64,000 bases of DNA, taken from the NCBI GenBank assembly GCA_963668535.1, contig OY764867.1:1860001-1924000 (forward strand), written 5' to 3'. This document shows, one piece after another, positions 35,605 through 43,615 of the stretch (positions within the stretch are counted from its first letter, which is position 1; the number at the start of each line of letters is the position of its first letter). A program made the translations under genes and the position numbers. The notes under the pieces are model-generated. The model did not search any database. It saw only the letters and a list, made by a program, of their open reading frames with translations, and was not told where the DNA came from. This stretch comes from F22 sp963668535 (GTDB lineage: Bacteria; Bacteroidota; Bacteroidia; Bacteroidales; Bacteroidaceae).

Positions 35605-36846
35605 TTAGTCTTGTGCAAGCCATTTTTTGATGCGTTCCATTGCTTCAAGGCAATTGTCTCGTTCACCAAAGGCTGTTAATCGGTAGTAACCTTCACCACT
35701 AGGACCAAACCCAGCACCAGGTGTACCCACCACATGAGCTTTTTCAAGCATCTCATCAAAGAACTCCCAAGAAGACATCCCCTTAGGCGTTTTGATCCAG
35801 ATATAAGGCGCATTAACACCACCATAGATTTCTAGGCCAGCCGCTTCAAGTGTTTCCTTCATGATTTTGGCATTGCCCATATAAAAGTCGATAGTAGCGC
35901 GTACTTGCTTTTTACCTTCTTCGCTATACACCGCCTCTGCGCCGCGTTGAGTGATATAGCTTGTTCCATTAAATTTGGTACATTGACGACGATTCCATAC
36001 TGGGTTGAGCGCAGTCTTTTCACCCGTAGCCGTTGTCGCCATTAATTCTTTAGGCACCACTGTGTATCCACAGCGCACCCCAGTAAATCCTGCAGTTTTC
36101 GAGAAACTACGGAACTCGATAGCACATTTCTTAGCCCCTTCAATCTCGTAGATAGAGTGAGGGACATCCTCTTCAGAAATAAATGCTTCATATGCCGAGT
36201 CAAAAAGAATCAGCACATCGTTTGCTAGAGCATAATCCACCCATACTTTGAGCTGCGATTTAGTTAGCGTAGTACCTGTTGGATTGTTTGGATAACATAG
36301 ATACATCATATCGATGTCTCCCTCAGGTAGGGCAGGCACAAAATCATTCTGGCTAGTACAACTCGTATATGTGATATTGCTCCACATGCCTGTTTTCGTA
36401 TCTAGTTCGCCAGAGCGACCACCCATAACATTGCTGTCGATATACACAGGATAGATAGGATCTGTAACCCCCACCTTGTTGCCTACGCCAAGAATATCAC
36501 CGATGTTGCCCGTATCACTTTTGGCTCCATCGCTTACAAATATCTCATCCATCTCGATCTGAATACCACGAGCCGCATAATCATTGTCCACGATAGCCTT
36601 TCGTAGGAAATCGTAGCCTTGTTCTGGTCCATATCCGTAGAATCGTTCTTTCGTAGCCAAGTCATCTAAAGCGCTATGCATAGCGTCTAGTGCAGCTTGT
36701 GGCAATGGCTGAGTGACGTCACCAATACCAAGACGAATGACTTGTGCTTCTGGATGAGCTTCTTGAAAAGCACTGACTCTTTTAGCGATATTACTAAAAA
36801 GATAGCTTCCTGGAAGTTTCAAAAAATTGTCATTAATTTTTACCAT
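35605..36846 (-). CDS. dapL: LL-diaminopimelate aminotransferase
   Basis: A 413-aa PLP enzyme that converts tetrahydrodipicolinate directly to LL-2,6-diaminopimelate, bypassing the succinylated/acetylated intermediates. It has the fold type I aminotransferase landmarks: YLFSNIAKRVSAF, RLGIGDVTQPLP, FVSDGAKSDTGNI, YLCYPNNPTG, the PLP-Lys region FRSFSKTAGFTGVRCGY and the C-terminal YYRLTAFG. The GAKSD signature separates DapL from aspartate aminotransferases. It lies 61 bp after dapF, which performs the next step. Confidence 0.97.
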   Translation of the reverse strand: MVKINDNFLKLPGSYLFSNIAKRVSAFQEAHPEAQVIRLGIGDVTQPLPQAALDAMHSALDDLATKERFYGYGPEQGYDFLRKAIVDNDYAARGIQIEMDEIFVSDGAKSDTGNIGDILGVGNKVGVTDPIYPVYIDSNVMGGRSGELDTKTGMWSNITYTSCTSQNDFVPALPEGDIDMMYLCYPNNPTGTTLTKSQLKVWVDYALANDVLILFDSAYEAFISEEDVPHSIYEIEGAKKCAIEFRSFSKTAGFTGVRCGYTVVPKELMATTATGEKTALNPVWNRRQCTKFNGTSYITQRGAEAVYSEEGKKQVRATIDFYMGNAKIMKETLEAAGLEIYGGVNAPYIWIKTPKGMSSWEFFDEMLEKAHVVGTPGAGFGPSGEGYYRLTAFGERDNCLEAMERIKKWLAQD

Positions 36847-36907
36847 AATGATCTCTGAATTTGGTTATTTAAGTTTTAAGTTTGCTTTGTTATTTTAAGT
36901 GTAAGCC

Positions 36908-37774
36908 TTATTCTACAGTCCACACAGTACCTTCAAATACCGTAGTGGCTGGTCCATCCATAAATAGATGCTTATCTTCTTCTTTTTTCCATTCGATGCT
37001 TACTGGTCCACCATCCATCGTGACGATACTCTTATTACAAGCTCGTCCAGTGAGGCACGCTGCTACTGCCGTAGCACAAGCCCCTGTTCCGCAAGCTTGA
37101 GTAATTCCCGATCCACGTTCCCATACACGCATACGAAGTTTATCTTTGCCCGTTACTTGGACAAATTCAACATTAGTACGATTGGGAAACATAGGGAGAG
37201 TTTCAATCTTTGGCCCGATTTCGGCCAATGGCACTTGAGCCATGTCATCCACGAAGATGACGATATGTGGATTGCCCATAGATACGGCAGTTCCACGGAA
37301 TGTTTGACCATCTACAGTAAATTCTTGGTCAATCATTTCTTCGGGAGTCTTGCTACGAAAAGCCAGTTGCTCGTTCACAGGGATTCCCATATCTATACAA
37401 GCTTTAGGCACATATTCGTTGCCCGCATCATCCTTTTTAATCGTTAGTTGGATGACTTTGATACCAGCCAAAGTCTCAAGAGTAATGCTAGACTTTTTTG
37501 TCAATCCTTTTTCGTAGACAAATTTTCCAATACAGCGTGTGCCATTGCCACACATCTCTCCCTCCGAGCCATCTGCATTAAACATGCGCATGCGGAAATC
37601 GGCCACTTCAGAAGATTCAATTAAAATAAGTCCATCACTACCAATGCCTACATGGTATTTGCTCCACGCAATAGCATTAGCCTCGGGATTGGGCAATGTC
37701 TCTTTCGTACAATCTACGAAGATATAATCATTACCTAAACCGTGCATTTTAGTGAATGCTATTTCTTTTATCAT
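36908..37774 (-). CDS. dapF: Diaminopimelate epimerase
   Basis: A 288-aa cofactor-independent epimerase that converts LL- to meso-diaminopimelate for peptidoglycan and lysine. Both catalytic cysteines are present in their motifs, EMCGNGTRCIGKF and ACGTGACATAVAA, along with KMHGLGNDYIFVDC at the start. I chose the ATG at 37774: the longer frame to 37852 crosses the promoter. It heads the dapF-dapL-glnN run behind a consensus promoter. Confidence 0.96.
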   Translation of the reverse strand: MIKEIAFTKMHGLGNDYIFVDCTKETLPNPEANAIAWSKYHVGIGSDGLILIESSEVADFRMRMFNADGSEGEMCGNGTRCIGKFVYEKGLTKKSSITLETLAGIKVIQLTIKKDDAGNEYVPKACIDMGIPVNEQLAFRSKTPEEMIDQEFTVDGQTFRGTAVSMGNPHIVIFVDDMAQVPLAEIGPKIETLPMFPNRTNVEFVQVTGKDKLRMRVWERGSGITQACGTGACATAVAACLTGRACNKSIVTMDGGPVSIEWKKEEDKHLFMDGPATTVFEGTVWTVE

Positions 37775-37822
37775 TTCGTTGTTTGTTGGTTTATTAAAGT
37801 TGCTATTTGTTTGCTTACGATG

Positions 37823-37853
37823 CAAATATACATCATTTTGTATAATCCGCAAA
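37823..37853 (-). promoter_or_regulatory. Consensus promoter of dapF-dapL-glnN
   Basis: On the minus strand TTTG (37850-37853), a 19-bp spacer and TATATTTG followed by C (37823-37830) make a full Bacteroidota promoter, 48 bp before the dapF ATG. Confidence 0.75.
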
Positions 37854-37977
37854 GGAAATAACTTTCTTTTTTGTTATTTTCTTGTTTTGCTTTCAGTTTG
37901 ATATGTCCTGCTCCAATATCGCTTTCATATTGACAGAATTACAGCCCATATTTTTTTCATATTCTCTTTGCTTTAGA

Positions 37978-38009
37978 TTTGGCTACGTTGGGGATATAGA
38001 CTATCTTTG
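37978..38009 (+). promoter_or_regulatory. Consensus promoter of sigma factor gene
   Basis: TTTG (37978-37981), a 20-bp spacer and TATCTTTG (38002-38009) lie 39 bp upstream of the chosen ATG at 38049. They overlap the longer possible start at 38007, which argues against that start. Confidence 0.7.
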
Positions 38010-38048
38010 TCTCAGTTTGAATTTCCGCATTACACATTATATAATAGG

Positions 38049-38570
38049 ATGAATCTATTACCCATTTTTGCTCAGTTGACACAAGTTCAACAAGAACTCC
38101 GTGCTTACGCTTTATATCTCACCCACGATGCGTCTTTTGCCGATGATTTATTGCAAGAGGCTTCCATCCGTGCGATGAGTCAGATCGATCAGTATCAGGA
38201 GCAAAATAAATTCTTACCATGGATGAAGCGCATCATGCGCAATATGTTCTATGATCGAATGCGTGCAGAGCAAAAAGTATCTATTCAATCCCTTGATGAA
38301 GTGGATTATTTGGAAGACTATGCAGCCATGGATAGTTTTCAAGAGTCTGATAGTGAGGAGTATGATTTGAGTTTGTTGATGTCTTTGTTGAAAGCATTGC
38401 CAGACGATAAGCGCGAACTTTTCGGTCTGTATGCGCTCAAAGGAGTGAGCTATGAAGATATGGCAGAAATCGTGGGAGTGCCCAGTGGAACTGTTAAAAG
38501 CCGTTTGCATCGAATTAAGAAAGAGTTAAAAACCGCATACTTCAAAGGGCTAAAAAACACCGGAAAATAG
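38049..38570 (+). CDS. RNA polymerase sigma-70 family (ECF-like) sigma factor
   Basis: A 173-aa group IV-like sigma factor. Region 2 is seen at about 15-80 (LRAYALYLTHDASFADDLLQEASIRAM, FLPWMKRIMRNMFYDRMR) and region 4 at about 108-165 (LKALPDDKRELFGLYALKGVSYEDMAEIVGVPSGTVKSRLHRIKKEL). The linker between them is acidic. No anti-sigma factor gene lies next to it, so its control and regulon are unknown. It has its own consensus promoter. A carboxyltransferase gene follows on the same strand after 173 bp but behind its own promoter. Confidence 0.9.
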   Translation: MNLLPIFAQLTQVQQELRAYALYLTHDASFADDLLQEASIRAMSQIDQYQEQNKFLPWMKRIMRNMFYDRMRAEQKVSIQSLDEVDYLEDYAAMDSFQESDSEEYDLSLLMSLLKALPDDKRELFGLYALKGVSYEDMAEIVGVPSGTVKSRLHRIKKELKTAYFKGLKNTGK

Positions 38571-38635
38571 TTTTTTTTATGCACATTGCTATGTGGGCTG
38601 TGCAATTGCCAAATTATTACTGCTAAACATTGTAA

Positions 38636-38692
38636 TTCCTAGATATTTTTCTAGGAAACATTTCGTCATATCATCTGAATAAAGTACTTTTG
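38636..38692 (+). promoter_or_regulatory. Promoter plus inverted repeat upstream of carboxyltransferase
   Basis: TACTTTTG (38685-38692) is a -7 box, with TTTC (38661-38664) 20 bp upstream as a near -33 box. Immediately upstream is the inverted repeat TTCCTAGA / TCTAGGAA (38636-38643, 38650-38657), well placed to bind a regulator. Confidence 0.5.
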
Positions 38693-38743
38693 TAGGCATA
38701 TTAATGGCATATTCTAATAACGTAAACCTTTCGATATATAACG

Positions 38744-40519
38744 ATGAAGAGGGAGATAAAATTTAGCCTAGTTTATAGAGACATGTGGCAGTCTTCAGGC
38801 AAGTATCAGCCACGCGTGGATCAATTGGTAAAAATTGCTCCAGTGATTGCAGAAATGGGTTGTTTCGCACGCGTTGAGACAAACGGTGGTGCATTCGAAC
38901 AAGTCAACCTAATGTATGGTGAAAATCCAAACAAGTCCGTTCGTGCAGTAACCAAAATCTATCACGAGTACGGTATTCAAACACACATGCTAGATCGTGG
39001 TTTGAATGGTATCCGTATGTTCCCATGCCCAGTAGATGTACGTAAGATGATGTACAAAGTAAAACATGCACAAGGTGTGGATATTCCACGTATCTTCTGT
39101 GGTTTGAACGATACTCGTAACATCATCCCATCTATCAAGTATGCTTTGGAAGCAGGTATGACCCCACAGGCTACCCTTTGTATCACCAATTCTCCAGTTC
39201 ACACAGTAGAGTACTACACAGCAGTTGCCGACGAACTAGTGGCCGCTGGTGCTCCAGAAATCTGTTTGAAAGATATGGCAGGTATTGGTCGTCCATGTTT
39301 CTTGGGTAAACTAACTAAAGCGATCAAAGACAGACACCCAGAAGTCGTTATCGAATACCACGGTCATACAGGTCCTGGTCTTTCTATGGCTTCCGTATTG
39401 GAAGTATGTAAGAACGGTGCCGATATTATCGACTGTGCCATCGAACCATTGTCATGGGGTAAAGTACACCCAGACGTAATCTCTGTACGTGCCATGCTAG
39501 CCGATGCTGGTTTTGACGTGCCAGAAATCAATATGGACGCCTATATGAAAGCGCGTACATTAACACAAGAATTTATCGATGATTTCTTAGGTCTATTTAT
39601 GAACCCAACAAACAAGTTGATGTCTTCATTGCTATTGACTTGTGGTCTACCTGGTGGTATGATGGGATCTATGATGGCCGATCTAGAAAATATGCAAGGT
39701 GCCATCAACATGGCCCTAAAGGCAAATGGCAAAGAACCATATACAATGGAAGAGTTGACTCTGAAATTGTTCAACGAAGTAGAATACGCTTGGCCTAAGC
39801 TAGGATATCCTCCATTGGTTACTCCATTTAGCCAGTATGTTAAGAACATCGCCTTGATGAACGTATTGTGCCTAGCACAAGGTAAGGAACGTTTCTCAAT
39901 GATCGACCCTAACGCATGGGGTATGATTCTAGGTAAGAGCGGTCGCCTTCCAGGTGAGCTAGCACCAGAAATCATCGCACTTGCTAAAGAAAAAGGTTAC
40001 GAATTTACCGACGCCACTCCACAAGATAACTATCCAGACCAGTTGGATGTATATCGCAAGGAAATGGACGAAAACGGTTGGGAATATGGTGAAGACGATG
40101 AAGAGCTATTCGAATTGGCTATGCACGATCGTCAATACCGCGACTACAAGAGCGGTGTGGCTAAACAACGTTTCCAAGAAGAAGTCGACAAGATGCGTGC
40201 AGCAGAAATGGAAAAGGGTGGCGTAGATCCAGAAGAACTTATCCTACTTAAGCGTGGTAAAGCTCAACCAATTATGGCTCCAGTACAAGGTAAATTGGTA
40301 TGGGAATACGATGTTGTAGAAGATTCTAAAGCTCCAGTTATCGGTCGCCGATACGAAGCAAACGAACGTTTCTGCTATATCACCACTCCTTGGGGAGAAC
40401 ATTGCGAAGTGCCAGCAGCCTTTACAGGTCGCGTTGTAGAAGTCAGCAAGAAGCAAGGCGCTACAGTACGCAAGGGCGATGTACTTGGTTATGTCGATCC
40501 AGAAAATACAGACAAGTAA
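38744..40519 (+). CDS. Pyruvate/oxaloacetate carboxyltransferase-type protein lacking the biotinyl lysine
   Basis: A 591-aa protein of the oxaloacetate decarboxylase alpha / pyruvate carboxylase B family. The HMGL-like TIM barrel (about 1-290) has RDMWQSSGKYQPRVDQL, the ETNGGAFEQ region, the metal/biotin pocket ICLKDMAGIGRP and EYHGHTGPGLSMASV. The conserved carboxyltransferase domain follows to ~500. The C-terminal ~75 residues have the biotinyl/lipoyl fold (IMAPVQGKLVWEYD ... GRVVEVSKKQGATVRKGDVLGYV). The expected EAMKM-like hairpin is absent: at residues 544-555 it reads CYITTPWGEHCE, with no Lys. Codon use is C-ending and suggests strong expression. It may act with a separate carrier or in another role. 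Confidence 0.85.
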   Translation: MKREIKFSLVYRDMWQSSGKYQPRVDQLVKIAPVIAEMGCFARVETNGGAFEQVNLMYGENPNKSVRAVTKIYHEYGIQTHMLDRGLNGIRMFPCPVDVRKMMYKVKHAQGVDIPRIFCGLNDTRNIIPSIKYALEAGMTPQATLCITNSPVHTVEYYTAVADELVAAGAPEICLKDMAGIGRPCFLGKLTKAIKDRHPEVVIEYHGHTGPGLSMASVLEVCKNGADIIDCAIEPLSWGKVHPDVISVRAMLADAGFDVPEINMDAYMKARTLTQEFIDDFLGLFMNPTNKLMSSLLLTCGLPGGMMGSMMADLENMQGAINMALKANGKEPYTMEELTLKLFNEVEYAWPKLGYPPLVTPFSQYVKNIALMNVLCLAQGKERFSMIDPNAWGMILGKSGRLPGELAPEIIALAKEKGYEFTDATPQDNYPDQLDVYRKEMDENGWEYGEDDEELFELAMHDRQYRDYKSGVAKQRFQEEVDKMRAAEMEKGGVDPEELILLKRGKAQPIMAPVQGKLVWEYDVVEDSKAPVIGRRYEANERFCYITTPWGEHCEVPAAFTGRVVEVSKKQGATVRKGDVLGYVDPENTDK

Positions 40520-40551
40520 GACGGTATACAAACCTTCTATGACTAAATATA

Positions 40552-40587
40552 AAAAGAGGATACATCCATTGTGATATATCCTCTTTT
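40552..40587 (+). terminator. Terminator after carboxyltransferase gene
   Basis: An 11-bp perfect stem (AAAAGAGGATA at 40552-40562, complement at 40577-40587) ending in TTTT lies 32 bp beyond the stop. It also marks the left edge of the AT-rich RiPP island. Confidence 0.8.
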
Positions 40588-40656
40588 GCTTTATCTTCTT
40601 TATACTGCTGGGCTCTTTCTGTTTATTATTAATTTTTAATGTATATAATAAATGTT

Positions 40657-41397
40657 TTACAATTTTATTTTTCTTATTAGCCAATTAAGTAGAGATCTTT
40701 CTTCCACAATAATATTGCCAATACAGCTCTCATTAATTGACACATTTCTTAATTCATTCGTATTTACAATTAATATAGATAGTTTTACATGCTGAGTGTC
40801 AGTTGACAATATTTCCCTTACACTAGCAGTTATATTCCTATTATTTGCAAGATGAATAATGATATTTTGTCCTTTATATATTTCTTTTTCTAAAGATTGT
40901 TCTATTTCGCAACTAGCATATATTTTTTTTTGATGACTTGGTATCACGATTCCTATCAAGGAATGTTTATCTAAAAGAGTCTTGTCAAACGTCCGAAGTA
41001 CCAATATTCCATTAGTTGGAGAAGTTATTGTTGAAATTCTATTCTCGTGTAATATATATCCTATTTTCTGACCTTTTTTTATCATTTTTTTATTACGATG
41101 TAAACTATCACCTTTCTTGTATTTTAGTAAAGAATCTAATATGAATATCCCAATATGTTGGGTATACAGCATATTTATTGAAGGAATTGTACACCATGTG
41201 ATTTTTACAGGGATTGTTTTTCTATATGGAATTAGAATTGACATGCTTGATAATATTAGCAATGTAATCCCAATAATAGTGATTCCTTGTCGTATGAGTA
41301 GAGGGGGAATTTGCCCCACAATGTTCCGTACTTTTTCACTACGCAGCTCAACAGCGCCGCCTTCGTTGTGTTGTGTATCTTTGTTCATAACTATCAT
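40657..41397 (-). CDS. HlyD-like membrane-fusion protein of RiPP exporter
   Basis: A 246-aa periplasmic adaptor with one N-terminal transmembrane helix (about 37-57). A split biotinyl-lipoyl-like domain follows (SLHRNKKMIKKGQKIGYILHENRISTITSPTNGILVLRTF, with DKHSLIGIVIPS after it) and then a beta-barrel-like end. It lacks the long coiled-coil hairpin of HlyD proteins that reach TolC, and is short for the family. The ATG overlaps the stop of the C39 ABC transporter gene by 4 bp (ATGA), fixing the start and showing coupling. It is the last gene of the RiPP operon. Confidence 0.82.
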   Translation of the reverse strand: MIVMNKDTQHNEGGAVELRSEKVRNIVGQIPPLLIRQGITIIGITLLILSSMSILIPYRKTIPVKITWCTIPSINMLYTQHIGIFILDSLLKYKKGDSLHRNKKMIKKGQKIGYILHENRISTITSPTNGILVLRTFDKTLLDKHSLIGIVIPSHQKKIYASCEIEQSLEKEIYKGQNIIIHLANNRNITASVREILSTDTQHVKLSILIVNTNELRNVSINESCIGNIIVEERSLLNWLIRKIKL

Positions 41398-43604
41398 TTA
41401 CCCAATTCTAATTGATTCTTTACGAGCTCATAATATTTTCCTCGCTTAGTAGTTAATGTTTCATGAGTTCCTATTTCGGCTATTTGACCTTGATCTAGTA
41501 CAACTATTTGGTCTGCGTTTTTTACTGTACTCAATCTATGAGCAACAACAATCACAGTCTTGTTATGATAGAATTGGTCTAGATTTTTTACAATTTTTCG
41601 TTCATTGTTCGCATCTAAAGCATTAGTTGCTTCATCTAAAAAAACGAATTGTGGATTTTTATAGACAACACGAGATATCAAAATGCGCTGTCTTTGTCCC
41701 TGGCTGACTCCTTGTCCATCTTGTCCAATTTTAGTGTTGTAGCCTAATGGTAGTGCTTCTATATGTTTATCTATATGAGCTGTTTTTGCTGCATAGCGTA
41801 TCCTTTCTAGATCTGGAGTCTCATCTGAAATAGCTATATTGTTGGCAATCGTGTCAGAAAATAAATAGCCTTCTTGCATTACAGCACCACATTGAGTTCG
41901 CCACCATTTGAGATTAAGTTGACTCAAATCATCATTGCCGATTCGAATTTCACCTTTATTAGGTGCGTAGTAGCCCAACAAGAGTTTTACGAGCGTAGTC
42001 TTTCCGCTACCACTAGCGCCAACTATAGCTGTTGTCTTGCCTTGAGGAATATTGAGATTTATATTCTCCAGCACATAGTTTTGTCGATTCTCATCGTATT
42101 TAAAAAACACGTTTTTTATTTGTATATCAGCATCAGATGTGTCCATTTTATTCAAATTAACAATTTGTCTATCCGTGTTTTCTTCATTGTTTTGCGCATG
42201 AATCTCGTACATACGGTCTAGACTTATACTTACATCTTGCCATTGATAAACAAAAGACATAATTTGTTCAATTGGACTATTGAGTTGCCCTATGATATAC
42301 TGTACAGCAAGCATCATTCCCAATGTGAGTTGTCCATGAATGACTGCTGTAGCTGCTATTACAGTGATGAGTATATTTTTTATCTCATTGATGAGCATGC
42401 TTCCTGCCTCTTGGGTTTGTTGGAGTGATAGAGATTGAAGGTTCACATCAAATAAGTCAGCTTGTACATCTTCCCATTCCCATCGTTTTTTTTGTTCACA
42501 TCCTTGTAATTTGATTTCCTGCATCCCAGTAATCATTTGATAGATTACGTTACGGTTGAGTCCCTGTTGTTCAAATAATTTATAGTCTAGTACCTTTCTT
42601 TTTCTAAGAAAAAAATGAATCCATAAACTGTAGACCAAACTTCCAATTACGAATATTCCAAAAATTAACCAATTGTAATAGAGTAGCACCACGCCAAAAA
42701 CGAGAAAAGTAAAAACAGAAAATAGAAAATTTAGCGTCTGGGTAGTAAGAAAATGCTCAATGCGTTTATGGTCTTCGATGCGCTGAATTAAATCGCCCGT
42801 TAGTTTGGTGTCAAAGAATTTCATTGGCAATTTCATCAGCTTAATAAAAAAGTCTGAAATCAAAGAAATATTGATGCGTGTGCTAATATGCAGCAGTATT
42901 TTTCGTCTAATAAAATCTATAGCAGTTTTGCTTATAATTAACATTAATTCGGCTATTAATACCAGCCAAATAAATGTGACTTCTTTTCCGTTAATACCTA
43001 CATCCACAATGGCTTGTGTGAGAAAAGGGAAAATGAGTTGAAGTGCACTTCCGATTAATAGTCCAAATATTAACTGTCTAAAATATCTCTTGTATTTGAT
43101 TAGATATTTCCATAAAAAAACTAGTCTATTGCGTGAATGGAGTTTGTCCTCTTCCTTATAATAGAAAAGATGACTTGGTTCCAAAAGCAATGCAATACCT
43201 TTCTCTTGCCCATTGGTTTGTGTACTTACCCAATGATTGCAAAATTCGTGCTGTGTATAGTAAACAAGTCCTTTCCCTGGATCTGCTACATATAGAATTG
43301 TATCTTTATGTTTTTTTCTTATTTTGTAGACAACTACAAAATGATTTTGCTCCCAATGCACTATACAAGGTAACGGCGCACGTTCTGTGAGAGTATCTAT
43401 TGTTAAGCGCCCTCCTACAGTTCGAAAGCCAATTTGTTCGGCTGTTTTACTGATGCTTAAAAGTGATACACCTTCTCTTCCGATAAAGGATTGTTTACGT
43501 AATCGTTCTATCGAATAATTTTTACCAAAGTGTTTGGCTATCATGGCAAGACAGGCTGGACCACAGTCCATAGAATCTAATTGTTGGATGAATTTGAAGG
43601 ACAT
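41394..43604 (-). CDS. C39-peptidase ABC exporter (PCAT) for GG-leader peptide
   Basis: A 736-aa peptidase-containing ABC transporter that would cleave the leader after Gly-Gly and export the core. The N-terminal C39 domain has the full catalytic set: Cys14 in DSMDCGPACLAM, His88 in WEQNHFVVVY and Asp108 in YVADPGKG. A six-helix transmembrane domain (about 165-450) precedes the nucleotide-binding domain with Walker A VGASGSGKTTLVK, signature VSQGQRQR, Walker B FVFLDEATN and the H-loop VAHRLST. All parts are intact. It is encoded 11 bp after the barrel gene and overlaps the HlyD-like gene. Confidence 0.95.
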   Translation of the reverse strand: MSFKFIQQLDSMDCGPACLAMIAKHFGKNYSIERLRKQSFIGREGVSLLSISKTAEQIGFRTVGGRLTIDTLTERAPLPCIVHWEQNHFVVVYKIRKKHKDTILYVADPGKGLVYYTQHEFCNHWVSTQTNGQEKGIALLLEPSHLFYYKEEDKLHSRNRLVFLWKYLIKYKRYFRQLIFGLLIGSALQLIFPFLTQAIVDVGINGKEVTFIWLVLIAELMLIISKTAIDFIRRKILLHISTRINISLISDFFIKLMKLPMKFFDTKLTGDLIQRIEDHKRIEHFLTTQTLNFLFSVFTFLVFGVVLLYYNWLIFGIFVIGSLVYSLWIHFFLRKRKVLDYKLFEQQGLNRNVIYQMITGMQEIKLQGCEQKKRWEWEDVQADLFDVNLQSLSLQQTQEAGSMLINEIKNILITVIAATAVIHGQLTLGMMLAVQYIIGQLNSPIEQIMSFVYQWQDVSISLDRMYEIHAQNNEENTDRQIVNLNKMDTSDADIQIKNVFFKYDENRQNYVLENINLNIPQGKTTAIVGASGSGKTTLVKLLLGYYAPNKGEIRIGNDDLSQLNLKWWRTQCGAVMQEGYLFSDTIANNIAISDETPDLERIRYAAKTAHIDKHIEALPLGYNTKIGQDGQGVSQGQRQRILISRVVYKNPQFVFLDEATNALDANNERKIVKNLDQFYHNKTVIVVAHRLSTVKNADQIVVLDQGQIAEIGTHETLTTKRGKYYELVKNQLELGK

Positions 43605-43615
43605 GTTACAAATAT

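Noticed and set aside
40244..40684. Minus-strand frame across the end of the carboxyltransferase gene
   Set aside because: It runs antisense to the biotinyl-like tail and through the terminator; no protein features. It was considered as a frameshifted explanation for the missing biotin motif, but the plus-strand frame is continuous.
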